A DNA stretch of 64,000 nucleotides from Asparagopsis taxiformis (GCA_030407315.1 JALQPE010000171.1:124001-188000); one strand, 5' to 3'; shown: positions 31,801 to 41,470, counted from the first letter of the stretch. Notes: generated by a model from the letters alone, not told the origin. Program-made: numbers and translations.

Positions 31801-33366
31801 TCAAGTATTTGGCCGCAGCCGTCCTAACATAGTACTAACGTCCTGTTCTGGAGTGCGCGCAGTGGGCGCGTACATGGATTCAAAAGCGTCAAACGTGACA
31901 TTACACGCACGCGGATCCAAAAGAGATTTCACGCATATCTCTGCTAGATCAGCTCTACTAATCGCACCTGAAACGTCGCCGTCCTGTTCCAGCATGATAG
32001 CCTTATTACCCCCAGGTTGATCTGTAAACGCACCGGGACGAACAATACAGTATGTCAAACCGGAGCGTCGTAACCGATTCTCCGCCATGTACTTCCACGC
32101 GGCAACGTCGTCATCAGCTATGGCGCGCAGGCCCTTCTCGTCCAGTTCCGAGAAATCGCGAGTGGTCACCGATGCGCACGAAACAAGAACAAAGTCTGGT
32201 TGTTCCTGTGTTCGATACGCCTTCATATAGTCGACGGCAAGGTAGAATCGGCCATCATCCTTCTCTGGAGATTGCACCGGTTTACGGTATTGAATAGCCA
32301 TTTGGCGAATGTCCGCTCTGTCTATCTCGGGAGCATCGCTCATGGGCAGTCCGTCCTTGATGCTGATAGCCTGGAATTCGGAAATCGGCAGTCGAACCGA
32401 ATCCCATTTGTTCTTGTACGACTTGAATTGCATGACGTACTCCACGTCATTAGCAACGCCATTTGCCGTTCTGAGCACCACAAAGTATGACTTTCCATCG
32501 CCAATGCAGCGCAGCAATAGTCCCGAAAAACCGCGCAGATTGATGCGCGAAGGGGTTGTTCGGATCTCGGCAGTGCCAGAATACTTGCTGAAGACGTGAC
32601 CCATGAATGCGACGCGATTGGAACCAGTAACCTGAAAGTTGACACGCGGCGGCTTGGCACCTTGGTCACCCTCTGCTGGAATGACGCGTTTCCACTTGTC
32701 CAGATGCGCCTCGTTACCAAAATTGAACAGGACAAGCTTTGTGGCCTCTGCTCTGCCATAATACTGGACTCTGGAATCGTGGAAAGCGCGAATTAAATTC
32801 TTGACGCCCTCATGTTCGACAGCTTCCACCATATCCACAGTGCGCGCACCGACAGCGCAGATGATTTTGTCCACATCTGCAGTCGCTTCGAGGAGCGAAT
32901 CGTAATCGTCCAAATCACCCTTGACAAAGCTGACGCCGGTTCCCAACAAATCGAGAGTAGAAGAGTAGAGGTCTCTGACAAGAACTCTGACACGATATCC
33001 GCGTAGCACGAGCTTGCGCACTACGATGCGACCGGTTTCACCAGTTGCGCCGACGACGAGCACCTCTGGCGGGGCGTCGTCGTCGTCGAATATCTGCTCG
33101 CGGTCCTCTTCAAAGCGCTGGGCGTCCTCATTGGACAGACCTGTTGCGCGACGAATGCCGGAGAGGAAGTCGCGAGCTGCGGAGAGCGGGCTGCGGTCGG
33201 AGTTTTCTGGGGGCTGGAGCACTGCATTGGTGATGGAGCGTGCGTAACGGGGCTGGGTGTTGTTGGTGTTTGCGGCGCAGGTGCAGGTGCTGGTGGGGAT
33301 GGAATTGGGCAGAGTAAATGAGGAGTGGGCGAGGAGAGTTGGGAGAGCGAAGGCCGAGGTGGCCAT
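31801..33366 (-). CDS. HCF173: HCF173-like protein (NAD(P)-binding fold with CIA30 insert)
   Basis: A likely plastid protein of the atypical short-chain dehydrogenase group. In plants HCF173 starts translation of the psbA mRNA for photosystem II protein D1. It is 521 residues from the Met at 33366; the frame is open to 33504. It begins MATSAFALPTLLAHSSFTLP, an early-Phe transit peptide. The Rossmann motif is VLVVGATGETGRIVVRKL. A CIA30-type beta domain (about LVLFNFGNEAHLDKWKRVI to YLAVDYMKAY) is inserted in the middle. The fold then resumes with LRRSGLTYCIVRPGAFTDQPGG and SRADLAEICVKSLLD. This sandwich order is the HCF173 arrangement. A different CIA30 protein of the plastid is the alternative. 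Confidence 0.8.
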   Translation of the reverse strand: MATSAFALPTLLAHSSFTLPNSIPTSTCTCAANTNNTQPRYARSITNAVLQPPENSDRSPLSAARDFLSGIRRATGLSNEDAQRFEEDREQIFDDDDAPPEVLVVGATGETGRIVVRKLVLRGYRVRVLVRDLYSSTLDLLGTGVSFVKGDLDDYDSLLEATADVDKIICAVGARTVDMVEAVEHEGVKNLIRAFHDSRVQYYGRAEATKLVLFNFGNEAHLDKWKRVIPAEGDQGAKPPRVNFQVTGSNRVAFMGHVFSKYSGTAEIRTTPSRINLRGFSGLLLRCIGDGKSYFVVLRTANGVANDVEYVMQFKSYKNKWDSVRLPISEFQAISIKDGLPMSDAPEIDRADIRQMAIQYRKPVQSPEKDDGRFYLAVDYMKAYRTQEQPDFVLVSCASVTTRDFSELDEKGLRAIADDDVAAWKYMAENRLRRSGLTYCIVRPGAFTDQPGGNKAIMLEQDGDVSGAISRADLAEICVKSLLDPRACNVTFDAFESMYAPTARTPEQDVSTMLGRLRPNT

Positions 33367-33601
33367 GGTGGTTGATAGAGGTGTTTGTTTATTAGAGATT
33401 GTGTATCTATGTCGCGAATGAAATAGGATCGATGGAGGAGCAGTACGGGGCATTGTTTGTGTGGTTTGTGATGGATGCATGCAAACGGTTCTCCAATTCA
33501 CCAATGAGCGGTCAGAAAGTTTAGAAGCGTTGCGCCTTGTGCGCGCGACACTTGTCGAAACTAAATGGACATACGAGGCACAAGTCGGAATTTATTCAAC
33601 A

Positions 33602-34017
33602 TCATTCGGATAAGTAGGAACTATGTGAAGTGTGTCGCGGTGAATCTCTACTCGAAGCGACACTATGATCCGCATCATCACTATGATGACTGCTGCGTAA
33701 ATTTGCACGATCAGTACCTAGCGAACTCTTCCTAGCCCTAATCTTCTTATCATGATCGACAACCCACTTTGACGGATTAGTACCACTAGATCGAATCTTG
33801 CCACTAGCCAACAAATTTCTAAACCTGCCCTTTGTCTGAAAGCGCGTCCTACTACCACCAAGCGCGTGAACAATCTCCCTCACGACATCCTCCTCTGCAA
33901 AGCTCGCAAAGCGTTCGAGCGTGCGGAACAGAATATCATTCTCCTCCTCGGACCAGTTGACGCGCAGTCGTTTGGACGACTTTGGCGCGTGCACGCGCGG
34001 CTGCTGCTTGTGCAACA

Positions 34018-34051
<34 letters not shown>

Positions 34052-34417
34052 TTGCTGTTGTTGCAGCGCGATCTGCTCCGCGGCGTGTGCCACCAACGCG
34101 TCACGCCGCTTCTTGCGCGGACGGATGTTCTGCGGCAGCTCGTCGTCTTCGTGCGCGCGCGCGCGCGACATGTGCTGCACGGCGCGTTCGAGCTCACTGG
34201 TGCGCGCGCGCGGGGCTGTCGCGGCAGCCGCAGCGGCGCTGCCCGAACTGGCGTTGGACAGCGAACAATCGGCAGCGGTGGCGGCGGCTGTCGGCGCTGC
34301 GTGGAGACGCTGCTCGGCGCTGCTCGCCCAGTTGTCCAACGCGTGGCTGAGCTTGACAAAGAGCTGGCCGGCCTCACGTGCAAGCGCGATGAGCTGGTGT
34401 TGCTGCGTGTCGGACAT
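33602..34417 (-). CDS. Myb/SANT-like protein with a polyglutamine tract
   Basis: A 271-residue protein, probably a DNA-binding nuclear factor. The N-terminal ~100 residues are Ala/Ser-rich. A basic stretch RPRKKRRDALVAH may be a nuclear localisation signal. It is followed by a run of 15 glutamines (34019-34063, mixed CAG/CAA), then one Myb/SANT-like repeat beginning NWSEEENDILFRTLERFA. The Ser-rich tail ends HTSHSSYLSE. I chose the Met at 34417 (MSDTQQHQL); the frame is open to 34615. The single repeat is divergent, so the exact Myb class is unclear. Confidence 0.72.
34019..34063 (-). repeat. CAG/CAA microsatellite encoding 15 Gln
   Basis: Fifteen consecutive glutamine codons, with five pure CAG in the centre and CAA on either side. 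This is the sort of tract that varies in length between strains. Confidence 0.85.
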
Positions 34418-34880
34418 GGCGATGTGCGTACAAGGATCGGCGTCGCGGCGGCGTTGTGCATTTATATGTCGGGAGACAGTAGCGACGGTGCTTATATTTG
34501 CGGCTTGTATGGTGTCGGGAGTAGACGAAAAGTATGCACTGTTATTACATGTTGTTTGATTGTCGAGCTGCACTAGAGCGCTCATGTTATAGCATAGTTT
34601 AAGAGTGCACGTCATTGTCGCTGTAATGAGCGTTCATTCAAGCGTTCGAGTATGAGACGAGAAAAAAAAATTTGCCAACATCGCGTTGCATCCGCGCGAG
34701 CTCAATTTTTTGCTCCGCCCATCAATTCAATCGCTAAACTAACGCAAACCGTACACGTGCTCCCGTTGCCTCCACCCACAATGCCAATTTTTATCCCCAC
34801 TCCCTCACTCATCAACCGCACTAAAACCATCATGTCCTCCCCGATTCCCCCACCTTCCACCCCCATCCGCCCCATCCAAC
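34418..34880. promoter_or_regulatory. Divergent promoter region, Myb-like and adenylate-forming genes
   Basis: A 463-bp gap between two outward-facing starts. An A-run at about 34663-34671 and pyrimidine-rich DNA before the right gene are all I can point to. No coding frame looks real. Confidence 0.45.
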
Positions 34881-37355
34881 ATGGCCCCGCCACGAGCCGC
34901 CCTCTCCCCGACCCGCGCCAGCTTTCCGCGTAACGACAGCGCCTTCCATCGCAATCTATCCGCCACCGACCGCGAACAGCTTCTCCAACTCCAGACCATT
35001 CGCGAGCTCCCCAAGTCCCGCTATGCCACCCAGCCCTGCATCACCGTGCTCCCGTCCGGACACATCCGTCGCGCCGTGTACTCCCACATCGAGATCTACA
35101 AATTCGTCGAGGACATTGCGACAAATCTCCGCGTCGCTGGCGTGCGCCCACAGACCGTCTGCGCCTTTGCCCTCCACAACGGCCTAGAGGCCGTCGTGTA
35201 CTTTCTCGCTCTGCAATGGATCGGCGCCATTGCCGTGCCCGTGGACCCCGATCTATCCGCCCAGCAGCTCGTCGATGTGCTGCGTCATTCGCGCGCCTTC
35301 ACACTCGTGTCCAGCGCTGTCGATCCCGATAATCAGCACGACGACCATCAGTTTAACAAAATTCGCAACGTTTGTCAACAGCTTCAATTGGTGCAATGGC
35401 ATATCACTCGCTCGATCAATCGCGGAGTCGTTTTGGACATGGGCGGCGTACGTGCCGGCCAAGGTGCCGCTTGGGCTGGTGGTGCCGCTGATTTCAAGTT
35501 TGATCCCTCGGAAATTTCCATTCGCTGCGCCCAATCCCCAGATGTTCCATCTCTTCAGGTGCAGCTCAACCATCGTAATTTGACATCTGCTACGAGGACC
35601 TTTGCCTCTATTTACGACTTGACTGATCAACATACTACTCTTTTGCTCACTCCCTTTCATTCCATTCACGGGCTCATGTGCGTACTGGCAACAATGTACT
35701 CGGGTGGCCATGTAGTCATACCTGCAACGCACGACCTTAATCCTGAACCGCTTTTACAAATTGTCAGCAAACACAATGTCACATGGTTTTCCACTAGCCC
35801 TGAACATCTTGTCGACATATACGATCAGGTTGAAACAAATCCGTCCATCCTCAATGGCGTTAGTCTAGCCTTTGTGCGAACAATTGGTGAGAGTCTCGAA
35901 CCTGATATGGTCCGAAGTATTGAGCCAGTTCTTAAAGCTCCCGTGCATGAAGGTTATGGTATTACAGAGACGTGCGGCCTTATCACTGCCAATAGAGAAC
36001 TTGACTTTCGGCTTGGCACATATGGACGTGCCGTACCCGGATGCGAGGTGGCAATTGTGGACTTGCAAACAGCATCTAGGCTTGCTAGCGATACGGAGGG
36101 ATATATTGCCGTATCTGGTGAACATGTGATGAAAGGTTACAGTGATAACGATGAAGCTAACCGTCAGTCGTTTATACAAATTGAGGACGACGACTTTGAA
36201 CAATATTTCCTGACTGGCGACAAAGGCTATCTTACTTCGGACGGATATCTCATAGTGAGCAAACCAAGTTCAACCGTAGCTCCATCGGAATCAGAAGTAC
36301 GTGGCGTTGAAGTCAGTGAAACTGGACAATCTTCAGATGAAGAGCTATCCATGGTGAAGAAAGGGGTCGTATTGGATGTGAGTGAGGAGGAAAGCGAGCG
36401 CGATGATGACGAGCAAGTTGGTTCCAGTGGCGGCACCAACCAAGATACTTCGTCGGTTGTATTTGAGGAAAGTAGCACATCGCAAGAACTATCCACTCAA
36501 CCATCGGTACACTCTAGTGCTGTGCAAAGCGATGCGTATACCGTGGACAGAAATTCGGACAGAGGCGTCGATTCCAAAGAGCAAACGCCATCAGAGAGCT
36601 CTATAAACGAGGAACTGATTCTAGCAATACTACAAAAACTGGAAAATATCGAACGCAATCAGGCGCAATGGGAAGAACAAGTTGGTATACGTCTAGCACT
36701 TGAAATGGAAAAAATGAACAAACTAGTACGTGCAGCTAGTGGTGAAAAACAACCCGTAGCTTCAACTGTTTTAGTGAATATGGAGGAAATCAATGCAGCA
36801 GTAGTTGCTGCCGCAGCTTCTGCAGAAAGCTCTAGTCAAAACTGCGCATCTGCCGCCAATGCAGCCAAAGAAGCAGCGGTGTCTGCAGTTGCTGCAGCAT
36901 CCTGTGCAGAGTCTGCTGTGAGTGGCGGCGGTATAGAAATGCGACAAATGGGCGATACAACGATAATCCCGCCAGTAGCTGATGCAAACTGTCTGCAGAA
37001 GACAATTCTAGTGTCGCTAGACGATGTTGAAGAAGCAATGCAACTTCACGTGTCGGTGGACATAGCGCGCGCATTCGGACGGCCGGACCCCAAGATAGGA
37101 CATGAAGTGTTCTGTGCTATCAAACCGAAAAAGGGAGCAAGGGTAAGTGAACCTTGGCTGAAAATGCACGCGCAGAGCATGCTACCGGCAGCGTTTGTGC
37201 CGAGAAGGTTCTTTTACAAGGACAATCTTTCTGCTGACGAGAATCGTTCAGAACTGAGCAAGGATTCCAGCTTGAAGAGAGTTTCACTGCTGAGCGGCTA
37301 CAGTGACACGAGGGTTATCAAAGGGCCAGCCTGGGCGCCGCAACAGAGCACGTGA
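34881..37355 (+). CDS. Degenerate adenylate-forming (AMP-binding) protein with long hinge insertion
   Basis: An 824-residue single-exon protein. Residues ~20-460 are an ANL-superfamily N-domain: FYLALQ-type start (VVYFLALQWIGAIAVPVDP), GLMCVLATMYSGGHVVIP, HEGYGITETCGLI (A5), and FLTGDKGYLTSDGYLIVSK (A7). The ATP loop, normally SGTTGxPKG, is replaced by RCAQSPDVPSLQVQLNHRN. About 245 residues (460-705) are then inserted: an acidic Ser-rich part, a coiled-coil-like helix (LILAILQKLENIERNQAQW), and an Ala-rich part. The C-domain resumes with TILVSLDDVEEAM and ends FVPRRFFYKD without a clear catalytic Lys motif. It is probably not an active ligase; a binding or scaffold role is inference. Confidence 0.75.
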   Translation: MAPPRAALSPTRASFPRNDSAFHRNLSATDREQLLQLQTIRELPKSRYATQPCITVLPSGHIRRAVYSHIEIYKFVEDIATNLRVAGVRPQTVCAFALHNGLEAVVYFLALQWIGAIAVPVDPDLSAQQLVDVLRHSRAFTLVSSAVDPDNQHDDHQFNKIRNVCQQLQLVQWHITRSINRGVVLDMGGVRAGQGAAWAGGAADFKFDPSEISIRCAQSPDVPSLQVQLNHRNLTSATRTFASIYDLTDQHTTLLLTPFHSIHGLMCVLATMYSGGHVVIPATHDLNPEPLLQIVSKHNVTWFSTSPEHLVDIYDQVETNPSILNGVSLAFVRTIGESLEPDMVRSIEPVLKAPVHEGYGITETCGLITANRELDFRLGTYGRAVPGCEVAIVDLQTASRLASDTEGYIAVSGEHVMKGYSDNDEANRQSFIQIEDDDFEQYFLTGDKGYLTSDGYLIVSKPSSTVAPSESEVRGVEVSETGQSSDEELSMVKKGVVLDVSEEESERDDDEQVGSSGGTNQDTSSVVFEESSTSQELSTQPSVHSSAVQSDAYTVDRNSDRGVDSKEQTPSESSINEELILAILQKLENIERNQAQWEEQVGIRLALEMEKMNKLVRAASGEKQPVASTVLVNMEEINAAVVAAAASAESSSQNCASAANAAKEAAVSAVAAASCAESAVSGGGIEMRQMGDTTIIPPVADANCLQKTILVSLDDVEEAMQLHVSVDIARAFGRPDPKIGHEVFCAIKPKKGARVSEPWLKMHAQSMLPAAFVPRRFFYKDNLSADENRSELSKDSSLKRVSLLSGYSDTRVIKGPAWAPQQST

Positions 37356-37545
37356 GAAATGGTAACAGACTGAGACTGGAGGTTGAAAACAGACGGTAGA
37401 TGAAATGGTGACAGGTTGCAAGATAGCCCACTACATAGAGTAGAGCAGCGTGGTAAAAGTGAGCGCACGAAATTTGCAGCAGCGCGATCGGAGTGATAGT
37501 GTGGATAGAATAAGCTGGTTGGATCGAGTATGGATGAACAATCGC

Positions 37546-38408
37546 CTATCGTGGCTCATGTTGAGCGTCCGCTTTCTTTGCCTCATCTCTGGCTACGATG
37601 AGGCGTGCCGATTGCAGCAACATACGCGTATTAGCGGCGAATCGAAGCAAGAGTAGTGGCGAAACAAGATCGAAAAACGGCTGTTGTCCGGCGATGCGAG
37701 CGGCAAGGACAATGTCTGAAGCACTGTACAGAAATGAGATCGGCAGAGCAAACGGGTCCATTTGCGGCGATTTGGCCACAGCGACCATCTTGAGCCAGTT
37801 GGCGCACACATCCATGGCGGCACATGCGATGAGCTGCAGCAAGTGATCGGGATCGGACTGCGCGGCGAGCACATGTATAGCGTTGGAAGCAAAAAGAACG
37901 GGCGCTCCAAAGGCGAGAGACAGACCTATATGAAGAGGACAAACGGCAACATTGTGAGTATTACGACCAAATGGAGCGGCGCATGCACGTGTTGACGGGG
38001 TCACGTACCGGACGGAACGGACGGTTGTTTGAGACTGTGCATCGCGAGTGCTAGAACGGTACGCAGCGGAATGGTGCAGCAGAGCAGGATGAAGGCATGC
38101 ACGGGGAGCGCGGTGTGTGGTAGACGACGCGCGGCGTCTACGGTGGTGACGATGGCGATAAAGGCGCACACGTGACCTGCAATGCATGTGGTTAGATCGA
38201 GATGTGTACGCGACATGTGCGCGCCGCGGGGTCGGTACGTACCATAGGCGAGTCGGAGGGTGAGTTGGGGCGGTTTTGGCGGCGGCTGTTTGGTCGGATT
38301 GGGATCGGGTTGGACGGGAGAAGAGGCGTTTTGTTGTTGTTGTTGTTGTTCCTTTTGTCGAGCTGCCATGGCGGCCGCTTCCGCGGCACGACGTCGGGTG
38401 AGAACCAT
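37546..38408 (-). CDS. Unknown membrane protein, three exons
   Basis: Exons 38408-38243, 38176-38009 and 37925-37546 (introns 66 and 83 nt) join in frame to 237 residues. The junctions restore LRLAYGHVCAFIAIV and PSVPSGLSLAFGAPV. The N-terminal ~50 residues are basic, then Gln- and Pro-rich (MVLTRRRAAEAAAMAARQKE, six Gln). Four to five hydrophobic helices follow, including ALPVHAFILLCCTIPLRTVL and FALPISFLYSASDIVLAARI. The C-terminus is charged. It is loosely like the TMEM33/Pom33 proteins of ER and nuclear pore membranes, but I cannot assign it. Confidence 0.68.
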
Positions 38409-38646
38409 CGAGAAGGTGATCTGAGGTGAGAGAGGTGCGCGCGAGGAAGATGGCGATGGTTTTGAATGAATGTTAGCTGATGGATAGTTGGCAAATTGTG
38501 GTTCGTTTGTACTGGTGTTCAAAGGTTGAAACGGACACAAATTGTGTTATGGCATTGGATGATTGGCTGCCGGCATGGCTCCAGCGTACATGAATGATCG
38601 AGTGCTGCCAACTGTTTGATGGTTTACGTCAAATATCTCAAAAATA

Positions 38647-39156
38647 CTACTCTTTGTCTTCGCGCATCTGCTTGGCGCGCGCAACTGCCGCTGTCGCTTG
38701 CTTCCGACGCAGCATCTCCAGTGAACCATATGTGGCTTCACGCTCCGCATAAAACTTTTGTCTACACGCAAACCTGTCCATCTCCACGCACGTCATGTTA
38801 GATTCTTGTCTCCGCTTTTATCCCAGCGCGTATGGGCCGACCTACCAGTTCAACAGCGCGATTCCACACCCGCTCTTCACCATCACTTCGGCCGCTCGCA
38901 TTGCATCGCCTTTGCATTGTGTTTCCAGCGTTAGATAGTTCATTCCTTGCTACCAATTAAACAATTTAATGCAGTAGTGCTTACGATTGCGATAAAAGTT
39001 TAACGCGCCTATTACACCGCCGCCTCCAATGGCGTACATCGAACTTTCCCTAAAACATGGCGCTGACGTCAGGTTGTATAAAAACGAATAGTCCCCCGAG
39101 TTGTCACTCAACGCGCCTTTTTCGCCGCTAGGCTCCGCGGAGTTGACGTCGGACAT
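38647..39156 (-). CDS. COX20: Cytochrome c oxidase assembly protein COX20, three exons
   Basis: An inner-membrane chaperone for COX2 maturation. Exons are 39156-38985, 38909-38846 and 38773-38647 (introns 75 and 72 nt), for 120 residues, close to the usual size. Exon 1 carries APCFRESSMYAIGGGGVIGALNFY, the family's Cys-Phe-Arg-Glu-Ser motif and first helix. Exon 2 gives the second helix, GCGIALLNW. Exon 3 completes WFACRQKFYAEREA, matching the family's W-F-x-C-R motif, and ends in a charged helix. The first intron uses an unusual AAAG acceptor. A TAG or CAAG site farther upstream would leave the frame wrong or add 12 residues. It is divergent from eL14. Confidence 0.85.
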
Positions 39157-39445
39157 TGTAATGCAATAGATCTTGTGTATTGAAGCCGGCCTTCGCTGTG
39201 GTGGACCATGTCGAACGACAAGCTCTGATAGTAGACAATTGTCCACATATTTTTTCTCAAAATTTCCCACAAAATTTTCACATCAACCCTAATTAAATTA
39301 GCTGCCCAGGCCGCCGAATCCCGACGTCGACCTCTCTTGCCGTCTGTTTGCTGCACCAAAGTCTCGCCCGTAAATTGTTTTTTCCGCGTAACACCGCCTG
39401 GTTTCGCACACGCACAACCATCAAAGTCGATTTTGCCCATCAACA
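39157..39445. promoter_or_regulatory. Shared COX20 / eL14 promoter region with a telo-box
   Basis: 289 bp between divergent starts. AACCCTAA at 39285-39292 matches the telo-box core that plants use in promoters of ribosomal protein genes. It is one copy and could be chance in 64 kb. Confidence 0.4.
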
Positions 39446-39960
39446 ATGGTAAGTCATCAATTTCAATCCATGCAACTATAGCCGGCGATACGCAGATCTT
39501 GATCAATGCCGCTATTCTAACACGACGCGAAAACACGTACGCACATTAACTGCAGACTTTCACAAGGTTTGTGGAAACAGGACGCGTGGCCCTCGTCTGC
39601 TACGGCGAGCATTTGAACAAATTGGTCATCATCGTCGACATTCTCGATCAAAGTCGCGTGCTCATCGATGGTCCCACATCCGGGCTCCGTCGTCAGGTGA
39701 TCAACGTGAAGAGAATTTCCCTGACCTCCATCAAGGTGGACGGCCTCGCGCGCGCCGCATCCGTGGAAGACGTCAAGAAGGCGTACGAAGCCGCCGACGT
39801 GGACGGCAAATTTGCCGCCTCCAGCTGGGGAAAGAAGTTGGTCAGAAAGCAAAAGCGTGCCGCACTTGATGACTATGGTAGGTTCAAGGTTATGGTTGCT
39901 CGCATGAAGAAGAGTAAGGCTGTTAACGCTGAATTCGAGAAACTTAAGGCTTCTGCATAA
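39446..39960 (+). CDS. RPL14: 60S ribosomal protein eL14, two exons
   Basis: A structural protein of the large cytosolic ribosomal subunit. Exon 1 is the ATG alone (39446-39448), directly followed by the donor GTAAGT. A 107-nt intron ends in GCAG, and exon 2 (39556-39960) starts TFTRFVETGRVALVCYG. The product is 135 residues. Family motifs are LVIIVDILDQSRVLIDGP, the helix WGKKLVRKQKRAALDDYGRFKVM and a basic C-terminus. Without the intron the frame would begin at an internal Met (METGRV), cutting conserved residues, so the split start is the better model. It is divergent from COX20 with 289 bp between them. Confidence 0.93.
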
Positions 39961-40077
39961 ATTGTTTGACTTGCATTTTGCGATGGCGCCTTGTAGTTAG
40001 AGTTTATTGATAGACTGTTGCCATCTAGACATGCGTTACATTGCTATTACAGTTGGCCATTTTGCCAGGTACTGCCT

Positions 40078-40917
40078 TCACCAGCGACGACGCATCTTAG
40101 GGTTGGATTGTTGCAGTTTCCGCGTCGTCTTGGCAGCCATTCGATCCAGTTTCTTTGCATAGGGGGCCACCATAGAGTTGACCTGCACAACCGCATGCTG
40201 ACTAACAACGTCAATTTGATTCACAGCAGCATGCAACACCATGTCGATAGACTGCTCGGAAGTAAGCAGCACAGGGCGCAGAATAGACATGTACAAGTGG
40301 CGTGCATTTGCAGCACCATTTCCCGTGAGCCACGCGAGCGCAGAAAAGGTCATCGCGGAATAGATAGGCGTTGGTAACACGTGACCCAACAGCGGTGACA
40401 AGCATAGGTTGTCTACGGCATAGTAGCAAGACGCCATGATCCAATATGCGGTCCAATTCTGGCTGTCGACGTTAATCGACTGCGTACAGCGTTCATGCAC
40501 ATGCGATAAATCGTCGCTAGAACTAGAGGCTATGTACTGGTCCACGATGTCATCATCGTCATCCATTTGCTCCACCTGCACGGCGGGCTGGGCGGGCGGG
40601 CGGTTTTCAAGCGCCTTGAATGTCTGCCAAGCAGGCATGAGGACGGCTACGATGAGAATGGCGAAACGTAACGCGGCGTTTACGAATACAATAGCAATTG
40701 TGGCGAATATGGCAAGGGTGAAAATATTTTGCGCTACGGGATGGGACGCGGAATTGGAAGCGCGCGCTGCATGACGGCATGTGCGACGGAGCGGGTGGCG
40801 TCGGGATGGCCGTGTTGGTTCGGTGGTGGTGGCTTCGGGCGCGATATTGGACATTATTTTTGTGGAGAGATGATGGATATAGGAGTGGAGATTTTGGTTT
40901 AGTTGGTCGGGATCCAT
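40078..40917 (-). CDS. REEP/HVA22 (TB2/DP1) family ER-shaping protein
   Basis: 279 residues from the Met at 40917; alternative starts are at 40992 and 40854. Proteins of this family bend tubular ER membrane. The N-terminus is basic, with a hydrophobic hairpin (FTLAIFATIAIVFVNAALRF, ILIVAVLMPAWQTFKALE). An acidic loop with DDDDDIVDQYIASSSSDD follows, then the diagnostic core NWTAYWIMASCYYAVD, SAMTFSALAWLTGN, GAANARHLYMSILRPVL. The C-terminal ~60 residues form a charged amphipathic tail. The acidic loop is longer than in typical HVA22 proteins. Confidence 0.8.
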   Translation of the reverse strand: MDPDQLNQNLHSYIHHLSTKIMSNIAPEATTTEPTRPSRRHPLRRTCRHAARASNSASHPVAQNIFTLAIFATIAIVFVNAALRFAILIVAVLMPAWQTFKALENRPPAQPAVQVEQMDDDDDIVDQYIASSSSDDLSHVHERCTQSINVDSQNWTAYWIMASCYYAVDNLCLSPLLGHVLPTPIYSAMTFSALAWLTGNGAANARHLYMSILRPVLLTSEQSIDMVLHAAVNQIDVVSQHAVVQVNSMVAPYAKKLDRMAAKTTRKLQQSNPKMRRRW

Positions 40918-41470
40918 TGTGAATTGATGAGTTTTATGCTGTTGAAGTGAGTGAGTAGCTGTTAGGATGGCGACGCATATAAAGTTTGACAATACTCTCT
41001 CCGATTGTGTGCTTCGGTCTGCTGTGATTCCTTGTTGTATGTTGTGCCATCACTGCGATGTATGGAAAGGATGGTAATATCATGAAAAGAACCAATTTCA
41101 ATTGAAGGCAGAGTAAATGTAATTTGTAACATGGAAATCAAATTGGAGATTCCGTAATTCAATGTAAATCTGGGGAAGAAATGAATTGCTCGGCGTGAAT
41201 ATCTCAAATGGTGAAAATTATTCTGTAAATAACATTTGGCATACAACATACACGCCACAACTCAGCCATGCAATCAAGCTACGCGGCTGATCATGGCACC
41301 CTGATATATCGAATCCACGTTGCAGCAATGTAGCTCACCCTAAATTTCCCAACCGTAGAAACCGCAGGCAGCAGCCTTTACACGCACAAATTGTAAACTT
41401 ATAATAATCGCCACCATGTGCGCAAGCGACACCTCGGCTCGCATCATCAATTCGCAGCACGTCGGTCGCC
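40918..41470. other. Intergenic, divergent promoter region
   Basis: 553 bp between outward-facing genes. Minus-strand short frames around 40962-41258 have no recognisable motif. An AT-rich stretch lies at 41390-41410 just before the small gene. Confidence 0.45.

Noticed and set aside
37546..38540. Two independent overlapping minus-strand genes.
   Set aside because: Three exons joined at GT-AG sites make one continuous membrane protein with better codons.
40436..40774. A plus-strand frame of 112 codons inside the REEP gene.
   Set aside because: The shadow of a real gene; Cys- and Ser-rich with no motif.
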